64,000 bases of DNA from Macrocystis pyrifera (GCA_031763025.1 JASSKH010000021.1:7644611-7708610); one strand, 5' to 3'. Positions 20,580-32,714 are shown, counted from the stretch's first letter. Program-made: numbers and translations. Notes: generated from the letters alone by a model not told the origin.

Positions 20580-22110
20580 GTGGAATGCGTCCGTTCAACG
20601 ATCGGAGAAAAGGGCCGTTCAGATGCGATTGCTCAGCGATCGGAACAGGGGGGGGGGTCGTTTAACGATCGGAAAAAAACGGGGACGGTCATAAAGGATC
20701 GTTCAACAGTCGGGAAAAGGAATCGTTCAAATGCGATCGTTCAAGGATCGGAAAAGGGGAAAAGAGATCGTTCAACGATCGGAAAAAAAGGGGATCGTTA
20801 AAAATGATCGGAAAAAGTGATCGTGAAAAAAGATCGTTCAACGATCGGAAAACGGATCGTTCATGGGATCGTTCAACGATCGGAAAAAAAAAGAAAAAGA
20901 TATCGTTCAACGATCGAAAAAGGGGGTCTCGTTAACAAGGATCTCGTTCAGCGGTCGATCGTAGAAACGGATCGTTCAAATGTGATCGTTCAACGATCGG
21001 AGAAAAGGGATAGATAAAAGCGATCGTTCAACTATCGGAAAAAAGTGATCGTTCAACAAGATCGTTCAACGATCGTAAAAAAGGATCTATGAATACGATC
21101 GTTCGTCGATCGGAAAGAAAGGATATTTGAAATGCGATCGCTCAACGATCGGAAAAAGAGATCGTTCAAATACGATCGTTCAACGACCGGAAAAAGGGGT
21201 GTAGTTAAGAATGATCGATGAACGAGCAGAAAAAGAGATCTTTGCAAATGATCGTTCAACGATCTCGGAAAAAGATGGCTTTTTTAAAAAAAAGGCGATC
21301 GTTCAACAATTGGAAATGGGGAAAAAGAGGTCGTTCAACGTTCGTAAAAAAGGATCGTTACATACCATTGTTCAACGATCGGAAAAAGTTATCGTTTAAA
21401 AGCGATTGTTCAACGATCAGAAAAAGATATCGCCCAAATCTGATCGTTGAAAACGTTCTTTCAACAACCGGAAGAAAGGATCGTTAAAAACGATCGTTCA
21501 ACGAGAGATCGGGAAATAAATGGGATCCTTCACAAGAGGGCCGTTCAACGATCGGAAAAGGAGATCATTATAAATAATACGATCGTTTGAACGACGGGAA
21601 AAGGTTTAGGGACCGTTAAAAACGATCGTTCAACGATCGGGAAAAAAAGAGATGTTTGAAGAGGGTCGTTCAACGCGATCGAAAAAGGAAATAATTCAAA
21701 TACGATCGTTCAACAACCAGAAAGGGGTCTATCAGAAAAAAGGAGGGATAGTTAGAAACAATCTTTCAACGGTCGGAAAAAAAATATCGTTGACATGGAT
21801 CCTCAAACGAGATCGGAAAACGGATCGTTCGAATACGATCGTACAACGATCATGAAAAGGCATCGGTGAAAACAAAAAAAAGGGATCGTTATAAACTTTC
21901 GTTCAACGATTAGAAAAAGGGATCGTTGAGAAGGATCTCCTTCAACGATGATCGGAAAATGGATCGTTCAAATAAATACGATCGTTCAACGATAATAGTA
22001 AAAAAGGATCTTTAAAAAAAGATCGTTCAACGATTGTCAAAGGGGATCGTAAGTAAAAAGGATCGGTCAGCAAGATCGGAAGAGGAAATCGTTAAAAACG
22101 ATCGTACAAG
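20580..22110. repeat. GATCGTTC satellite, block 3
   Basis: About 1.5 kb of the same satellite, more than 35 degenerate units. Every frame across it (60-90 codons, rich in RS, FND and ER) is a product of the repeat. Confidence 0.9.
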
Positions 22111-22111
22111 G

Positions 22112-22143
<32 letters not shown>
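22111..22143. repeat. (ATT)n microsatellite
   Basis: About ten uninterrupted ATT units at the right edge of the satellite. Confidence 0.9.
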
Positions 22144-23305
22144 GCTTGCCTCCCGACAATATAGCGTAGATGCCGATCCTGCATAAACCGAATATCCTTC
22201 CGTAAATCAGTATACTAAGTATCCCTCAAGCATAGTAAAAAAAGGGATTGATGTCCCCGAGAGAGCGACCAGATCATCATCAAACATGTGTGTGTGATAA
22301 TTATATTTTGTGTTATCAAATCAACTACTTCCTACTGTCTACGAGCGGCATGAGAGCGCCCAGCAATATACGAGTACAGTAGGAGGATCAGGATGCGCGC
22401 GTGCCGTCCGACTCCTCGCGTTGTAACTTGGACATCGATGACATCGTGCACCATCCCCCAATCACGCAATAAGTAGTAGTAGTGGCCGTTTTTAGCTGTT
22501 GTAATCGCCAAAAAAAATATCCTCAGTTTTCGTATCTAAAGTCCCAAGAGGGGTGAAAGCTGGCTAGCCATCATTAATTAGCTGGTAGACGACTTTCCGT
22601 CTAAAAAAAAAAGTCGGTTAGTCGGCCTACGGCTCCCACTGATTAGTTATAATATAATATAGTCGTGAAGTCCTGCCGACACACAGCTGCTGCTGCTGCT
22701 GCTGCTCTATAATTATTATCATTTCATTTGCATTCTGACAATGTGTGCAGGGTACTGTACTGCTCGCTGCAGCAACCAGTCATTCAGAATGAAAGGGCAG
22801 ATGGCATAGTTCGTTAGTTGAAAGAAGTCACGCGAAAGAAAGCATCAGCCGCCGACCGACGTAATCTCAACTCGCCATTCCTAGCGAACAAAACCAATAT
22901 CACGCATCGCGACAAGAGAAAACGTCACAATTTGGGCCCGATACGGCCTGCCGCCGACAGTATATCCACCGGGGTTGATCAAGCTCCTCACCAGCGCCTT
23001 TTGTCTTTCCTTCATATATATGGCCCCCACGTCCCTAGTCGTACATTTTTCTACTCAGTCAATCAGGTAGTTCACTTCACTTTCGAGTCTTTAGTCGAGT
23101 GTTCTTCGTGGTTCTCTCCACTTGATTTCCCGTTTTCTATCCGCTGCAGAAAAAACGCGGAACTACGACGACTGGCGGGACTCCAACCCGGGACTTTTCT
23201 TCCCTGAAATCCTAGGTATAAACCACCGTGCGTGTGGTACTTAGTTAACGTTGACTAAGGGGCCTAGCAGCTAGTGCTACATAATAAACAAAAAATGAGT
23301 TTTTC
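22144..23305. other. No gene supported
   Basis: A CTG6 run at about 22690. The 129-codon frame 22818-23207 has no codon bias or splice context. 23165-23245 has a weak tRNA-like B box on the minus strand (GGGTTGGAGTCCC). Confidence 0.35.
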
Positions 23306-23310
23306 AGATT

Positions 23311-23508
23311 TCGTGGAATGATCCCCGCCGGGGCCCTCCCCTCCCCAAACGCTGACATTAATACTGGTGGTTGGTGTCTAGAGGCACACACGCTGGAGAC
23401 AACGCGAACGATCATTATGGTGTGCCTCCACGTAGACACCAGTAGCGTCTGGCGAGAGGGGAGGGCCCCGGAGATCACTGCCACTAGGTCGACGAGATTC
23501 CACGAACT
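23311..23508. mobile_element. Foldback element, about 200 bp inverted repeat
   Basis: The left arm TTCGTGGAATGATC...GGGGCCCTCCCCTC mirrors the right arm GAGGGGAGGGCCCCGG...GAGATTCCACGAA; inner arms TTGGTGTCTA and TAGACACCA, GAGGCACAC and GTGTGCCTC also pair. The loop is about 30 bp. Confidence 0.75.
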
Positions 23509-24639
23509 CTAAAACAAATATTTTGTTGATTATGACCTCGTAGACCACAGCCAGCGCTGAATGCGTAGCTCAGCAGTGGTTTATCTCAAAACGCCCCCAT
23601 GTCTACTGCTGTATGTAGTACACACTAGGTACTACAGTACTACCACATTCAACAGCAGCTGATGGTTTAGCCCGTTGTTCATTGATGAAGCGCGAGGGGT
23701 CAAGAAGCGGGACTCCGAAATGCATAGACAGAAAGCATTTCGTTATAGTTCTTCTAAACGCAATGGAATCAGCAGAGGCGGGGGGCCGACGGGGTTGCCC
23801 ATTTTTTTGTTCCAGGAAGAATGCGCCTACACTCGATTTACAAGTAGTGCTCGACGAACAAACCCAAGTACCCCACAAAGTACATAGTACGACGTAGTTC
23901 GTAGTCTGGTACATTATGTCTAATAATGCTATGGCATGTGCTACGAGTATCGTGTGTTTTGTTCGTTAATAAAGGTTAAACCACTGAGCTGCTCCGTCAC
24001 TGCAGAATGATAGCACGAGCCTGTGTTTCGTGTTTCCCGTAACGGCACCAGTTCCACCGCACGAAACGGTCGAATGCGACGACGCACGAGGAACGAGGAG
24101 GGAAGGGCTAAAATTTGAATTTCAACAGGAATTGCTCTATGTTGCACTGCTCCTGCTGCTCCTGCTGCTGCTGCTGCTGTCGTGTGAGAGCGTTCGAACA
24201 TCATGGTGCAGTTCCCTCCATGATGAGCAGTCTCCGGTTGGTGCGACATCGAGATGGGAAGGCGAAAAGCGTCTTCGCGACGGTGTCGGAATAACCCAAG
24301 AACTACTTCCAAAAAGGTGGTTGTGCATGTACTCGTAGTCTGTGATTGCGACACAAACGATAATACCTTTGGACTTTGGTGTTGTTATAAAGACCGTCAC
24401 GCAACCACTGTATCGTCCTTCAATCGCACGGGGTAGGTGACCGTTTGGTGCTGCTGCTGCTGCTACTGTAATATGAATTCGCCGCTTTTCGTTGTCAAAT
24501 ATCTCCCCTCCGGAGCTCCGGAGTCTCATAGAAAAAACGTTCTCGTCAAGTTGTCCTCCATGTAACATCATATCGACATGCGGACACACAACACACAGCA
24601 AGCAGTATCCGTGCTGGTTCTTCCGCACCTCGGACAGAT
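23509..24639. other. No gene supported; CTG/CAG runs
   Basis: CTG-rich stretch at about 24145-24182. The 195-codon minus frame 24137-24724 and 137-codon frame 23941-24354 overlap in different frames and cross the CTG run; neither shows codon bias. Confidence 0.4.
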
Positions 24640-25290
24640 CAAGATCTTGTAGACAGCAGATCATGATTACTACTGCTGTAGATCCTAACCTGCCGTTAGG
24701 TGTTGTTGCGGCTGATCCGTACAACAGCAGTACAGATCCAACCCACGGGAAAAGTGTGCTGGTCTACAGCAGTACGCGTAGATCACACATACCAGGTAGT
24801 ACGTACGTACCTGGTACGGATTGTATGGTTCCCGCCTGGCCTGAAGTGTCCAGATCTTGAAGTAGGAATCGATTGTCTGTTCGAAGTTTGGATTCCTTCA
24901 CCCCAGAAAGAAACGAAACATGGTACGTACTGTAGTTCGAATGCCTTCGTCGAACCTTAGGTACACACGTACGACAGATTACCATCTACAGCAGCAGATC
25001 ATCTACGGTAGATCCTATTCTCTGCAGTTATGATATGTTGTGCAGAAGAACAAGTTTACTGCTGTAGTATAGATCCAACCCAGGAAATTTGTCCTAGATC
25101 ATCAGCTCGTACGGCTCCCGCCCAAAAACATGAGCTAGATCATACAAATCATACAGGTTATACAATTATCATACAGATCATACAGATCATAGAGTCCATA
25201 CAGATCATACAGACTATACGGGTCAGCTCTGAATATTCTACGAGTGGTGTAGGTCACGAAGTGGGAATCGATTATCTGCTCAACGTGTGA
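24640..25290 (+). mobile_element. Two MITE-3 copies in tandem (24640-24860, 24980-25290)
   Basis: Each has GATCCTAACCTGCCG or GATCCTATTCTCTGC, then the AGATCCAACCCA core and the ATCATACAGATCATACAG run. The first is rich in extra TACTGCTGTAG motifs. Confidence 0.65.
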
Positions 25291-25458
25291 AACATCGAAC
25301 ATAACATTTCTACTTTTGTTGATGAGCTAAAAAGAGTTTCGATAATCAAAGCAATCGATCTACAGTATCTCACAGCTGTTGCTGCTTTTTTTTTTCCCTT
25401 TTTCTTACCGTATTAAATAAGAACCTTCATCTCACTCGTTCCATCGCCCGCTGGACAG

Positions 25459-25652
25459 AGGAGAAAAGCTACCGACAACGCGCCGTCGACCCCATCCCCC
25501 GAGTACGGAGACGATGACGATGATGAGGGTTTCAGGAGCAAGTCCCCAAGGCGATTTTCCACCGGGAGTGTTGGTGATCCCAACCCCGTCCCCGGTGGGC
25601 TTCCACGCAGTCCCTGGGAACGGAGAAGTCCTCGCGCCGACTTTCCAGGCTG
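25459..25652 (+). CDS. Internal exon, disordered acidic/proline-rich region
   Basis: A long T/C tract leads to the acceptor CTGGACAG; the donor is GGCTG|GTAAGT, an excellent match. The reading in which the upstream part also stays open gives a Pro/Ser/Asp-rich segment (STPSPEYGDDDDDEGF, then KSPRRFSTG) ending in phase 2. A second frame beginning after TTTCAG at about 25532 (PPGVLVIPTPSPVGFHAVPG) is also open and cannot be excluded. Likely a linker region of a larger protein; no family recognised. Confidence 0.5.
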
Positions 25653-26459
25653 GTAAGTTCAGCTCCTTTTCCACTGCGAAACCAATCCCATACGTTTGTA
25701 CCCCTCTGTTCTAACATATAAGGGACATTCGCACTACTTGTTAATGTACGAACGATACTTAATTTCGAGACAGAGTGGTATTTCCAAGTAAAATGGCATC
25801 GCTCCAAAAAAATAGAGGGCCGTGATGAACAACCATTTGGATCGTAATGTGCAGCATGTGCGGGAAAGGATCGACGCAAAGTTGATGAAGTTTGGGTGAG
25901 ACAACTCGGTGCCTGGCCAGTAGTTAACTACGAAGATATAATTGAACCGCATGATGAAGCACGGGCCGGAGCAGGAGGCCTCGTACAATCCAATCCAATC
26001 CTTACAATAAATGATCCACGGTAAAGAGACATAATACGTTAGTAAGTTGGCGATCAAAATAGAGGGACACGATTTGGCACAAACCATGGAGTTCACCACA
26101 ATTTGGATCGGAGTGTCTTCTAGTTCATATCGCGGAAGAGCACTCTTCTTTCTTCTCTCCCGTAACCTCGCGAGCAGAGTGTGTCATGAGATTCTTGAGA
26201 CCACCCCACCCACCCGGCAATAGTAAGTCATAGTTTCCTACACCCAGATCATTTACAAGAGTACTAGCCGCGCGCTGAGCATACGACACGCCGGCTGAGC
26301 GTCCACTCAGCGCGGGGGTGCATACCAGGCGAGGCCACCCTGCCTGCGCAGGAGGCCTCGTCCAACCCAGTATCTACATTAAATGATCCACGGTAAAGAA
26401 ACAGAACACAGTAGTTTGTGCCCCCTAAAACGCGGGTGTAGATCACGATCTAAATAAGC
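25653..26459. other. Presumed intron; no repeat family recognised
   Basis: Minus frames at 25532-26099 are open but unbiased. 25980-26110 and 26350-26420 share a short duplicated stretch (AATGATCCACGGTAAAGA). Confidence 0.35.
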
Positions 26460-26695
26460 GCTATATCCCTATGGTGCCAGAACGTGTGAGGCTGGCTCGT
26501 GCATTATGCCGCCGTGTACGATATGTTTAGCAGGGCTGGTATGGTACAGATCCAACCCAGGACAAATGTACTACAGTATATATTTATTCATATCGCTACC
26601 CGGCCAGGTGACCTACTTGGCTCATGCCGATCGTACAGATCAAGGATGCACAGTAGTGCTCGCCCTGGCAGGTCTACTGTAGATCATTAAAAAAG
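26460..26695 (+). mobile_element. MITE-3 copy
   Basis: Contains AGATCCAACCCAGGAC and GTCTACTGTAGATCAT in family order. Confidence 0.55.
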
Positions 26696-26929
26696 GGGAT
26701 GGATGTAATCTTAATCTGACACGAGCTACACACGATAGGGCCACGAGAATGTAACACTTTTTGTGGAAACAAATTCTGACTGAGGCGCCTTCTCTACTGA
26801 GGAATTAGCACCCTGGCCGAAATTATTCTAACTGTTTCTTCGAGCATGAACATAGACATCAAAAGGGCACTACACTCCGAGCCAAAGTGGTAATGAAAGT
26901 CTTGAATTATTGCAGTGTGAACTACCTTT

Positions 26930-27115
26930 TGGCTGGAATCCAACTTGTGTAACTATTTGTTGCGTGAAGCGTGCCGCATATGGTTTAGCTCTCTCGTGTT
27001 GCCGGGTATGGGAACCTTGCGAATCCGCATGGTCCATCAGCACATACATGCATCCTGGGTTGGATGTGTGCTACTCATATGCAGATCCTGCACAATCTCT
27101 CACAAGGGCAGGTGA
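26930..27115 (-). mobile_element. MITE-3 copy, minus, diverged
   Basis: CATCCTGGGTTGGATGTG and GCAGATCCTGCACAATCTC are the reverse complement of the family core. Confidence 0.55.
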
Positions 27116-27284
27116 TGATGGTGATGACGATGAGGATGATGATCTCATGTGTTTCTCATTTCCCTCGAAGATATCCCGTAGTCATGGGGGACTCGATGAT
27201 TCAGATAGTGATCTGTCCGATGTGTGCACAATTTGCACCGCGATGTTCCTTCCTGCCTGCCTGCCTGCCTGCCTGCCTGCTGAG

Positions 27285-27413
27285 TTACGAGAGTGCTGAT
27301 TCATCCCCACTTTTATGACATGTCCCGCCTCGGAAGGAACACCTCCATCGACGCCGGCAGAGACATGGACGGACCCATCAACCCGACATCGCCAGGAAAT
27401 CAATTTTTACCTC
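27285..27413 (+). CDS. Internal exon, unknown protein
   Basis: Preceded by six CTGC tetranucleotides acting as a pyrimidine tract, acceptor CTGCTGAG, donor TACCTC|GTAAGG. It enters and leaves in phase 1, with 42 full codons. Contains RVLIHPHFYDMSRLGRN and RDMDGPINPTSPGNQF, a balanced soluble composition. The track-like extension past 27413 is intronic. Belongs with the 25459 and 29179 exons by position, but phases imply at least one unseen exon on each side. Confidence 0.6.
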
Positions 27414-28373
27414 GTAAGGCAGGCCCGCCGATAGCGGTTGAATTGGCGGGGGCGCGTCCCCGGCCCCCACCCTCGCAAATGGGTCGGCGCAGAGCAACGT
27501 GGTCCAGCGCTAGAGACGCTAGGGCGAACAGCCGCGCAGAAGATGCATCAGAAGTGTTGAGGTACGAGCCACGGTGCTGTGTATATAGGTGTTGCATGTT
27601 TTTTTTAATCCCAAAGCAGCACGTTGTCTTTGATGGGGCTCCCCAACCATTGAACCTACCCAAGAATACACTTGGATCCTGCAGTGTGCGTGTGTACTAT
27701 TATTATAAGCAACCACTATATGGATCGAACTCACACGGCTGAGGTACTTTGTAACAATTTTACGAAAACATGCTTCGTACCCTACTGCCGCAATAGCCCA
27801 CGGTTTACATTTTCATTTCATTTAAAAAAAAATATTTCGGCCTACGGCAGCACGCCCGTTGCATCGGAGGGAAAGGGAGAGGGAGAGGGAGAGGAAAAGG
27901 GAAAATGCTCAAAAGCGAAAGGTTTAGTATTTTTCATCTCGGGCAAGACAGGGAGAACGCTCAAGAACGGAAGGTTGTGATGTTGCAGTGGCCGTGAATT
28001 TTAATTCGATCACCGGTCTGCCGTGGGTTTGTTACACCTCGCCAGGCGCCTCGCTTCGTTAGAATCTTACGAGGCCGAACATAGCACGGGTAGTGTCCTT
28101 CACATTGACCGACCCCAAGCTCGTATGACGTACAGCACGCAAGAAAACACACACCTCCCCTGGGAATAATTTTCGAGCCGGGTTTCTCCAAAACGAAGGG
28201 GAAGGGGGCACACACATCCTAGAACATGGCTTCGGAAGCATTCTGTAGAGGCGTTTCTATAGACTCATGGCTCGGCGTTTGCACTCTACTCGTTGTCGAG
28301 AACATTGGCTGGGAAATCCGTCCGAGGGGGGGGGGGGGGGGGGGGTGTTATCTTATCACCCTAGTGTGATAGT

Positions 28374-28697
28374 GTGATACGGTATATGGAGTTTGACAGC
28401 GATGGCGGCTCACCTGGCACACAGATTGGATACGTTTTGGCACGTGAGAGAAGCAGTGCGGAGAGTTTCGGCCTTCGTGTTTCGGCTGATTTTGCTAGCA
28501 CACAGGTGGTCGGGATCCCCCCCCCCCCTGCACAACGTGGGTGCAAAAAAAAACCTTGTGAAGACTTTGAACAATGTAACAGACCCCTCAAGATGTCGAC
28601 AACCTCTCGATTCGGTGCACCTAATGGTGTGCCACATTGTCTACTATCTCCACTAGGACTGTTTTATGCCCGCTTTGTGCTAGGGCTTATGAGATGA
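28374..28697 (+). CDS. Possible exon/ORF, 107 codons
   Basis: Open frame with protein-like first half (VLARERSSAESFGLRVSADF) and a possible donor ACACAG|GTGGTC at about 28507. No acceptor of the right phase was found, and a 12-base C run lies inside it. Confidence 0.2.
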   Translation: MIRYMEFDSDGGSPGTQIGYVLARERSSAESFGLRVSADFASTQVVGIPPPPAQRGCKKKPCEDFEQCNRPLKMSTTSRFGAPNGVPHCLLSPLGLFYARFVLGLMR

Positions 28698-28944
28698 ACG
28701 CCTTTTCGCTCGCCGTCGAGAATGGTCACGCCAGAAGCGACCAATTCAGTGACATCCATCATGCCAAAGCAAGCTTTGCTGGTCAAAAACGCGTCCTATC
28801 ATGTAACCCTCGCCTCTGCCGCACATGGTCAGGCCAGAAGAAACCGATCCAACGTCATCGCTTGTGTTAAGACAAGCTCTTTTGGTCCGCCACCACTCAC
28901 GCAATACCTATACCTCCCCCTCTTCTCGCGCAAAACAGGAAGGG

Positions 28945-29130
28945 GATAAGATTAGCGAAAAGTTTCTATGTAATAAACGGAAACAACGCGATGAAGTGCC
29001 CAATTGTTGGAGGCGTCTCTATTTGGAGTAGGAAGGGTGCTCCGTCTCGAAAGGCGTGCGTGGTCAATAGTCAAATCACTCAGGCAAAGCAACAAATGAG
29101 TACACACCCCTACCCCCCCCCCCCCCCCCT
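28945..29130 (+). repeat. Family B repeat with poly(C) end
   Basis: GTGCTCCGTCTCGAAAGGCG core; ends ATGAGTACACACCCCTACCCC with a long C tract, about 50 bp upstream of the 29178 acceptor. Confidence 0.8.
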
Positions 29131-29178
29131 CCTCGTCTCACGCCGTTTTGAACTTACCCTTGCCGTCACTTTTTCTAG

Positions 29179-29302
29179 CGATGAGGCGGCAACCGCTCGA
29201 GCGGCGCTCGTTCCTCCATCGCTGCAGCTTCAGTGGGAGACGCAGGGAGTAAGCGGGAGGGCCTACCAGAAAGATGGAAACCTGGCGCTCTACCGCAAAA
29301 AG
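29179..29302 (+). CDS. Internal exon, unknown protein
   Basis: Acceptor CACTTTTTCTAG, donor AAAAAG|GTATAG; enters in phase 2, leaves in phase 0, 41 full codons. Contains ALVPPSLQLQWETQGVSG and YQKDGNLALYRKK. Phase 0 at its end matches the phase 0 start at 34616, so it may be an upstream exon of that gene. Its last 15 bases are repeated several times downstream inside the following intron, together with donor-like GT sites (see 29290-29900). Confidence 0.6.
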
Positions 29303-29900
29303 GTATAGGATGAAAAGTTACCCCAAAAAGGGTATGGGGCGACAAGTTTCCGCAGATAGACAATGGACGAGAACATACAATGCAACCGACTATCTCTCTA
29401 CCGCCGAAGAGGTATGGGATGCGACGGGCAAAGTAAGGGATGTAGAGGCGTTCTACGATAGATGTTTCCTCTAATTTTTCTGAGGCTCCTTACTTGACCT
29501 TAAGGAGCTCTACACCTCCACCCGAAAACTGACTTCAACAAAAATCAAATTGCATCCCGATGAATAATCTCATGGCGCAAGTATACAATTACGTCATTTT
29601 TCGAACCAAGAGTGGCATTCCGACGATTTTTGGTTAATGGAGCCCCGTCATTCAGAGAAAAAAACAGCAGAAATGTGATACCTCTATCGTAGAACGCGTC
29701 TGTGCCATAAAAAGGTGCGGAGTGACAAACAGACGAGAACAGGCAATGAAGCCGGTTATCTGTATACCGCAAAACGGTACAGGGTGACAAAGAACGAGAA
29801 CAGACAATACACCCGGTCAGCTCTCCATCGCAGAAGGGTACAGGGTGACAATGGACGAGGACAGACCATGCACCCGGTTAGCTCTTCACCGTAAAAATAA
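29290..29900. repeat. Minisatellite containing exon end plus splice donor
   Basis: Units of about 60-80 bp include a copy of the exon end (CTCTACCGCAAAAAG) followed by GTAT/GTAC/GTGC and GGGTGACAA..GACGAGAACA..CAATGCACCCGGT. Donor-like GT sites lie at 29303, 29332, 29412, 29715, 29777, 29838 and 29891. A family E repeat (29445-29655) is inserted between units. Confidence 0.7.
29445..29655 (+). repeat. Family E repeat
   Basis: Near-identical to 20340-20545, inserted in the minisatellite above. Confidence 0.85.
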
Positions 29901-30279
29901 ATGGACTGTTTGGAATTGTTTATCGAGCGATTCTTGCAAGTTTCCGAAAACAAAAAAATATTTGTTGGGTGAGAAGGTAGGGAGAGCTTGTGAAAGTGAA
30001 AAAGCCCCCATAAATATTTACGGTAGGCTTACCGCTATGAGCGGAAATGTAACTGCCAGATACGTTTTAGACAGAATCTTGGATTTTCGAATGACCCTTA
30101 TACATCCGTCCAGAGTAGTTCCTTGTTCCAAGTCGGGGAGTTTTGGTTGTTTCGGGTAAATTCCGTTGTCCGTGTTGCGCGTAAGGCGTTGAACGAAAAT
30201 TTTAGCCCCTTCTCTACCACCGGCCCTGTAACCACACGAAACACACGGACACTTCGTACAGTGGGGTACCCGATTCAAC

Positions 30280-30372
30280 CCTTTCAAGACTGCAAGTCCC
30301 GTTGAGGGGACAAACTGCTTGGAATTAGAGCGGTTTGTCTCCAAAACGAGACTGCGGTTCGAAAAGGTTAAG
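30280..30372. mobile_element. MITE-2 copy
   Basis: Foldback arms GACTGCAAGTCCCGTTGAGG and CAAAACGAGACTGCGGTTC, with GCGGTTTGTC in the middle. A second, more diverged copy lies at 30618-30722. Confidence 0.65.
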
Positions 30373-30849
30373 AGAGTCCACATGTAAGAGAAAATGGATT
30401 AATAAATGGCTCAGCACGGAAACTTGAATAACCAGGTTTCGCTCCAACTTTTTCCCGTTTCTATACAAACTATTGACCGCTTCATTGAAGCAAAAGTATG
30501 CCGCTATTTAAGAGAGAGGGCATCGCTCATATCCCGGCACAACATCAAAATCGCCCTTGAACGGAGATACACGAGCGGCTCAGAGATAAGGGCCGTAACA
30601 CTGGCCTGGTCCGAGAGTCTCTCAACCCGTTTAGTACCGCGCTGTAGACAGACAAATGGTTGTCTCTACTTTAATTTCAAGTCATTTTCCCCCCATAACG
30701 GGAGTGCCGTCGTAAAGAGGTTAAGTCGGGTTCCCCACCGTGATGTACTGGCAGTGCCTATTTCTTCCCGGGGTAACTACTGCAACGTCTGCGACGAGGT
30801 GCCGCGTTGATCACAGGCGAACCAACTTGGCGGTAGCAGCCCTGGGTGG

Positions 30850-31240
30850 GAGGCTCGCACAGGGATGTCATCGTTTTCCAGCCCTCGTTTTTTTCTCGAC
30901 AACGGAACAGGGTGCTATGGTAGAAATGTAACATCTCATATTCTCGGAAGGCTCCCCACGAGGCCTTTCCGAAAGCACCATAATGCGGTTGTTCGGTATT
31001 GGCAACTTTAACCCGTTTAGGACTGCAGTCCCGTTTTGGGGACAAACTACTCAAAAATTGGCTGGTTTGTCCCCAAAATGGGACTGCAGTCCTAAAAGAG
31101 TTAACCTTCCTGTTCTGGAAAAATAATCGAGCGCTGAAAAAACGATCGCTCGCACCCCTGCGTCGCGAAGTTAATCGACGCTCTTCACGGTGTTCCTTCG
31201 AGTTCGAGGGGACACAAAATCTAAGCTTTCATCGAAATTT
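30850..31240 (+). repeat. Dispersed repeat C carrying a MITE-2 (31009-31104)
   Basis: About 380 bp shared with 43225-43580 (CATCGTTTTCCAGCCCTCG, GGTTGTTCGGTATTGGCAAC, CTTCCTGTTCTGGAAA). The embedded MITE-2 is an almost perfect palindrome with CTGCAGTCCCGTTTTGGGGA arms. Confidence 0.75.
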
Positions 31241-31311
31241 CAGCTGCACACGCTGCGTGTGATGCTTCGATCGCGCGTGCAATGGGTTGTGTATGGCCTC
31301 GATGACGATGA

Positions 31312-32402
31312 CGAGGGGGGGGGGGGGTGTACTCGATGGGAGAGATGTACTCGATATCGTGCATGGCCGTAGACGTATGACCATACCCTCGCATCCCTAC
31401 AATGCCGGGACGGAGCATGTCGGGTTTTCACCCGACCAGGCAGACATTTCCTAGCACCAAGCGCGAAGCGCAGTGAGATGTCCGGCGAGTCGCATGAAGG
31501 GTGAGCTGCATCCTACTAAGAACCACTTGTGAGGCGGACTTGCATATGGATGACAGCTTCAATGAGTTAGTTTAATTTCCGGTGTAGCCACTTCCAGAGA
31601 GAGCAATGGGGGTACTATGCAACTGCCTCTTGGGTGCCTTACCGCGAACACTACGTGATACGATCAATTTCCTTGTGCAGAGTAAAGGTTCTTTACCTCC
31701 CACAAAAATGATCTAACTCGACGACCAGCTGTGGGCGACCGCCAAACCCAAAAAAAAAAAACGGTACCCTGGACGTCTAGCTCACGTACGTAGTGCGCGG
31801 CATGTTTTGCAGTGTCGTTGCCAACCGACACCAACCCAACCCATATATAATAATAATATGATGGCGGGGGAGGGGTGTACTCGATGGGAGAGATGTACTC
31901 GATCTCATGCATGGCCGTAGTCGTACGACCATAGACCCTCGCATCCCTACAATGCCGGGACGGAGCATGTCGGGTTTTCACCGACCAGGCAGACATTACT
32001 TGCACCAAGCGCGAAGCGCCGTGAGGTGTCCGGCGAGTCGTATGAAGGGTGAGCTGCATCCTACTAAGAACCGCTTGTGAGGCGGATTTGCTTATGGATG
32101 ACAGCTTCAATGAGTTAGTTTAATTTCCGGTGTAGCAACTTCAAGAGACAGCAATGGGAGTACTATGTAACTGCCTCATGGGTGCCTTACCTTGAACACT
32201 ACGTGATACGATCAATTTCCTTGTGCAGAGTAAAGGTTCTTTACCTCGCACAAATGATCTAACTCGACGACCAGCTGTGGGCGACCGCCAAAAAAAAAAA
32301 AAAACGGTACCCTGGTTGTCTAGTTCACGTAGTGAGCGGCATGTTTTACAGTGTCGTTGCCAACCGACGCCAACCCAACCTATATAATATAGCGGGGGGG
32401 GG
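31312..32402 (-). repeat. Two full-length family A repeats, head to tail, minus
   Basis: 31312-31860 and 31866-32402 carry the same order of blocks as 17120-17690, each led by a G run and TGTACTCGATGGGAGAGATG. The 148-codon minus frame at 31664-32110 spans the junction and is a repeat ORF. Confidence 0.85.
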
Positions 32403-32649
32403 GGGCATAGTGATTTGAATCTACAATGGGCCCAAAAACCTGGGGCCGGGCACTGGCACAATATGCTCTTCGCGACGATGAACGTTTACAAATATAATGT
32501 TTTCGACGTTGTGTTTTCCAATAAAAAAAATGTTGCAGCATGAGCTTCCAGCGCCGATCGCGCATGAACATTCCCAGAAATATGCAGTAGAAGAGAAAAA
32601 AAAACAGAGGAAACGACAACAAAAATGCTACCTGGTACGTACTACTGAG

Positions 32650-32681
32650 CCACGCGAGTGCTGCTAAAACAAATCACGTTT

Positions 32682-32712
<31 letters not shown>
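32650..32712. repeat. (GTT)n microsatellite
   Basis: About 12 GTT units within a T-rich stretch. Confidence 0.85.

Positions 32713-32714
<2 letters not shown>

Noticed and set aside
19310-22110. CRISPR-like array
   Set aside because: Units are degenerate, there are no unique spacers of constant length, no cas genes, and the context is eukaryotic; this is a satellite.
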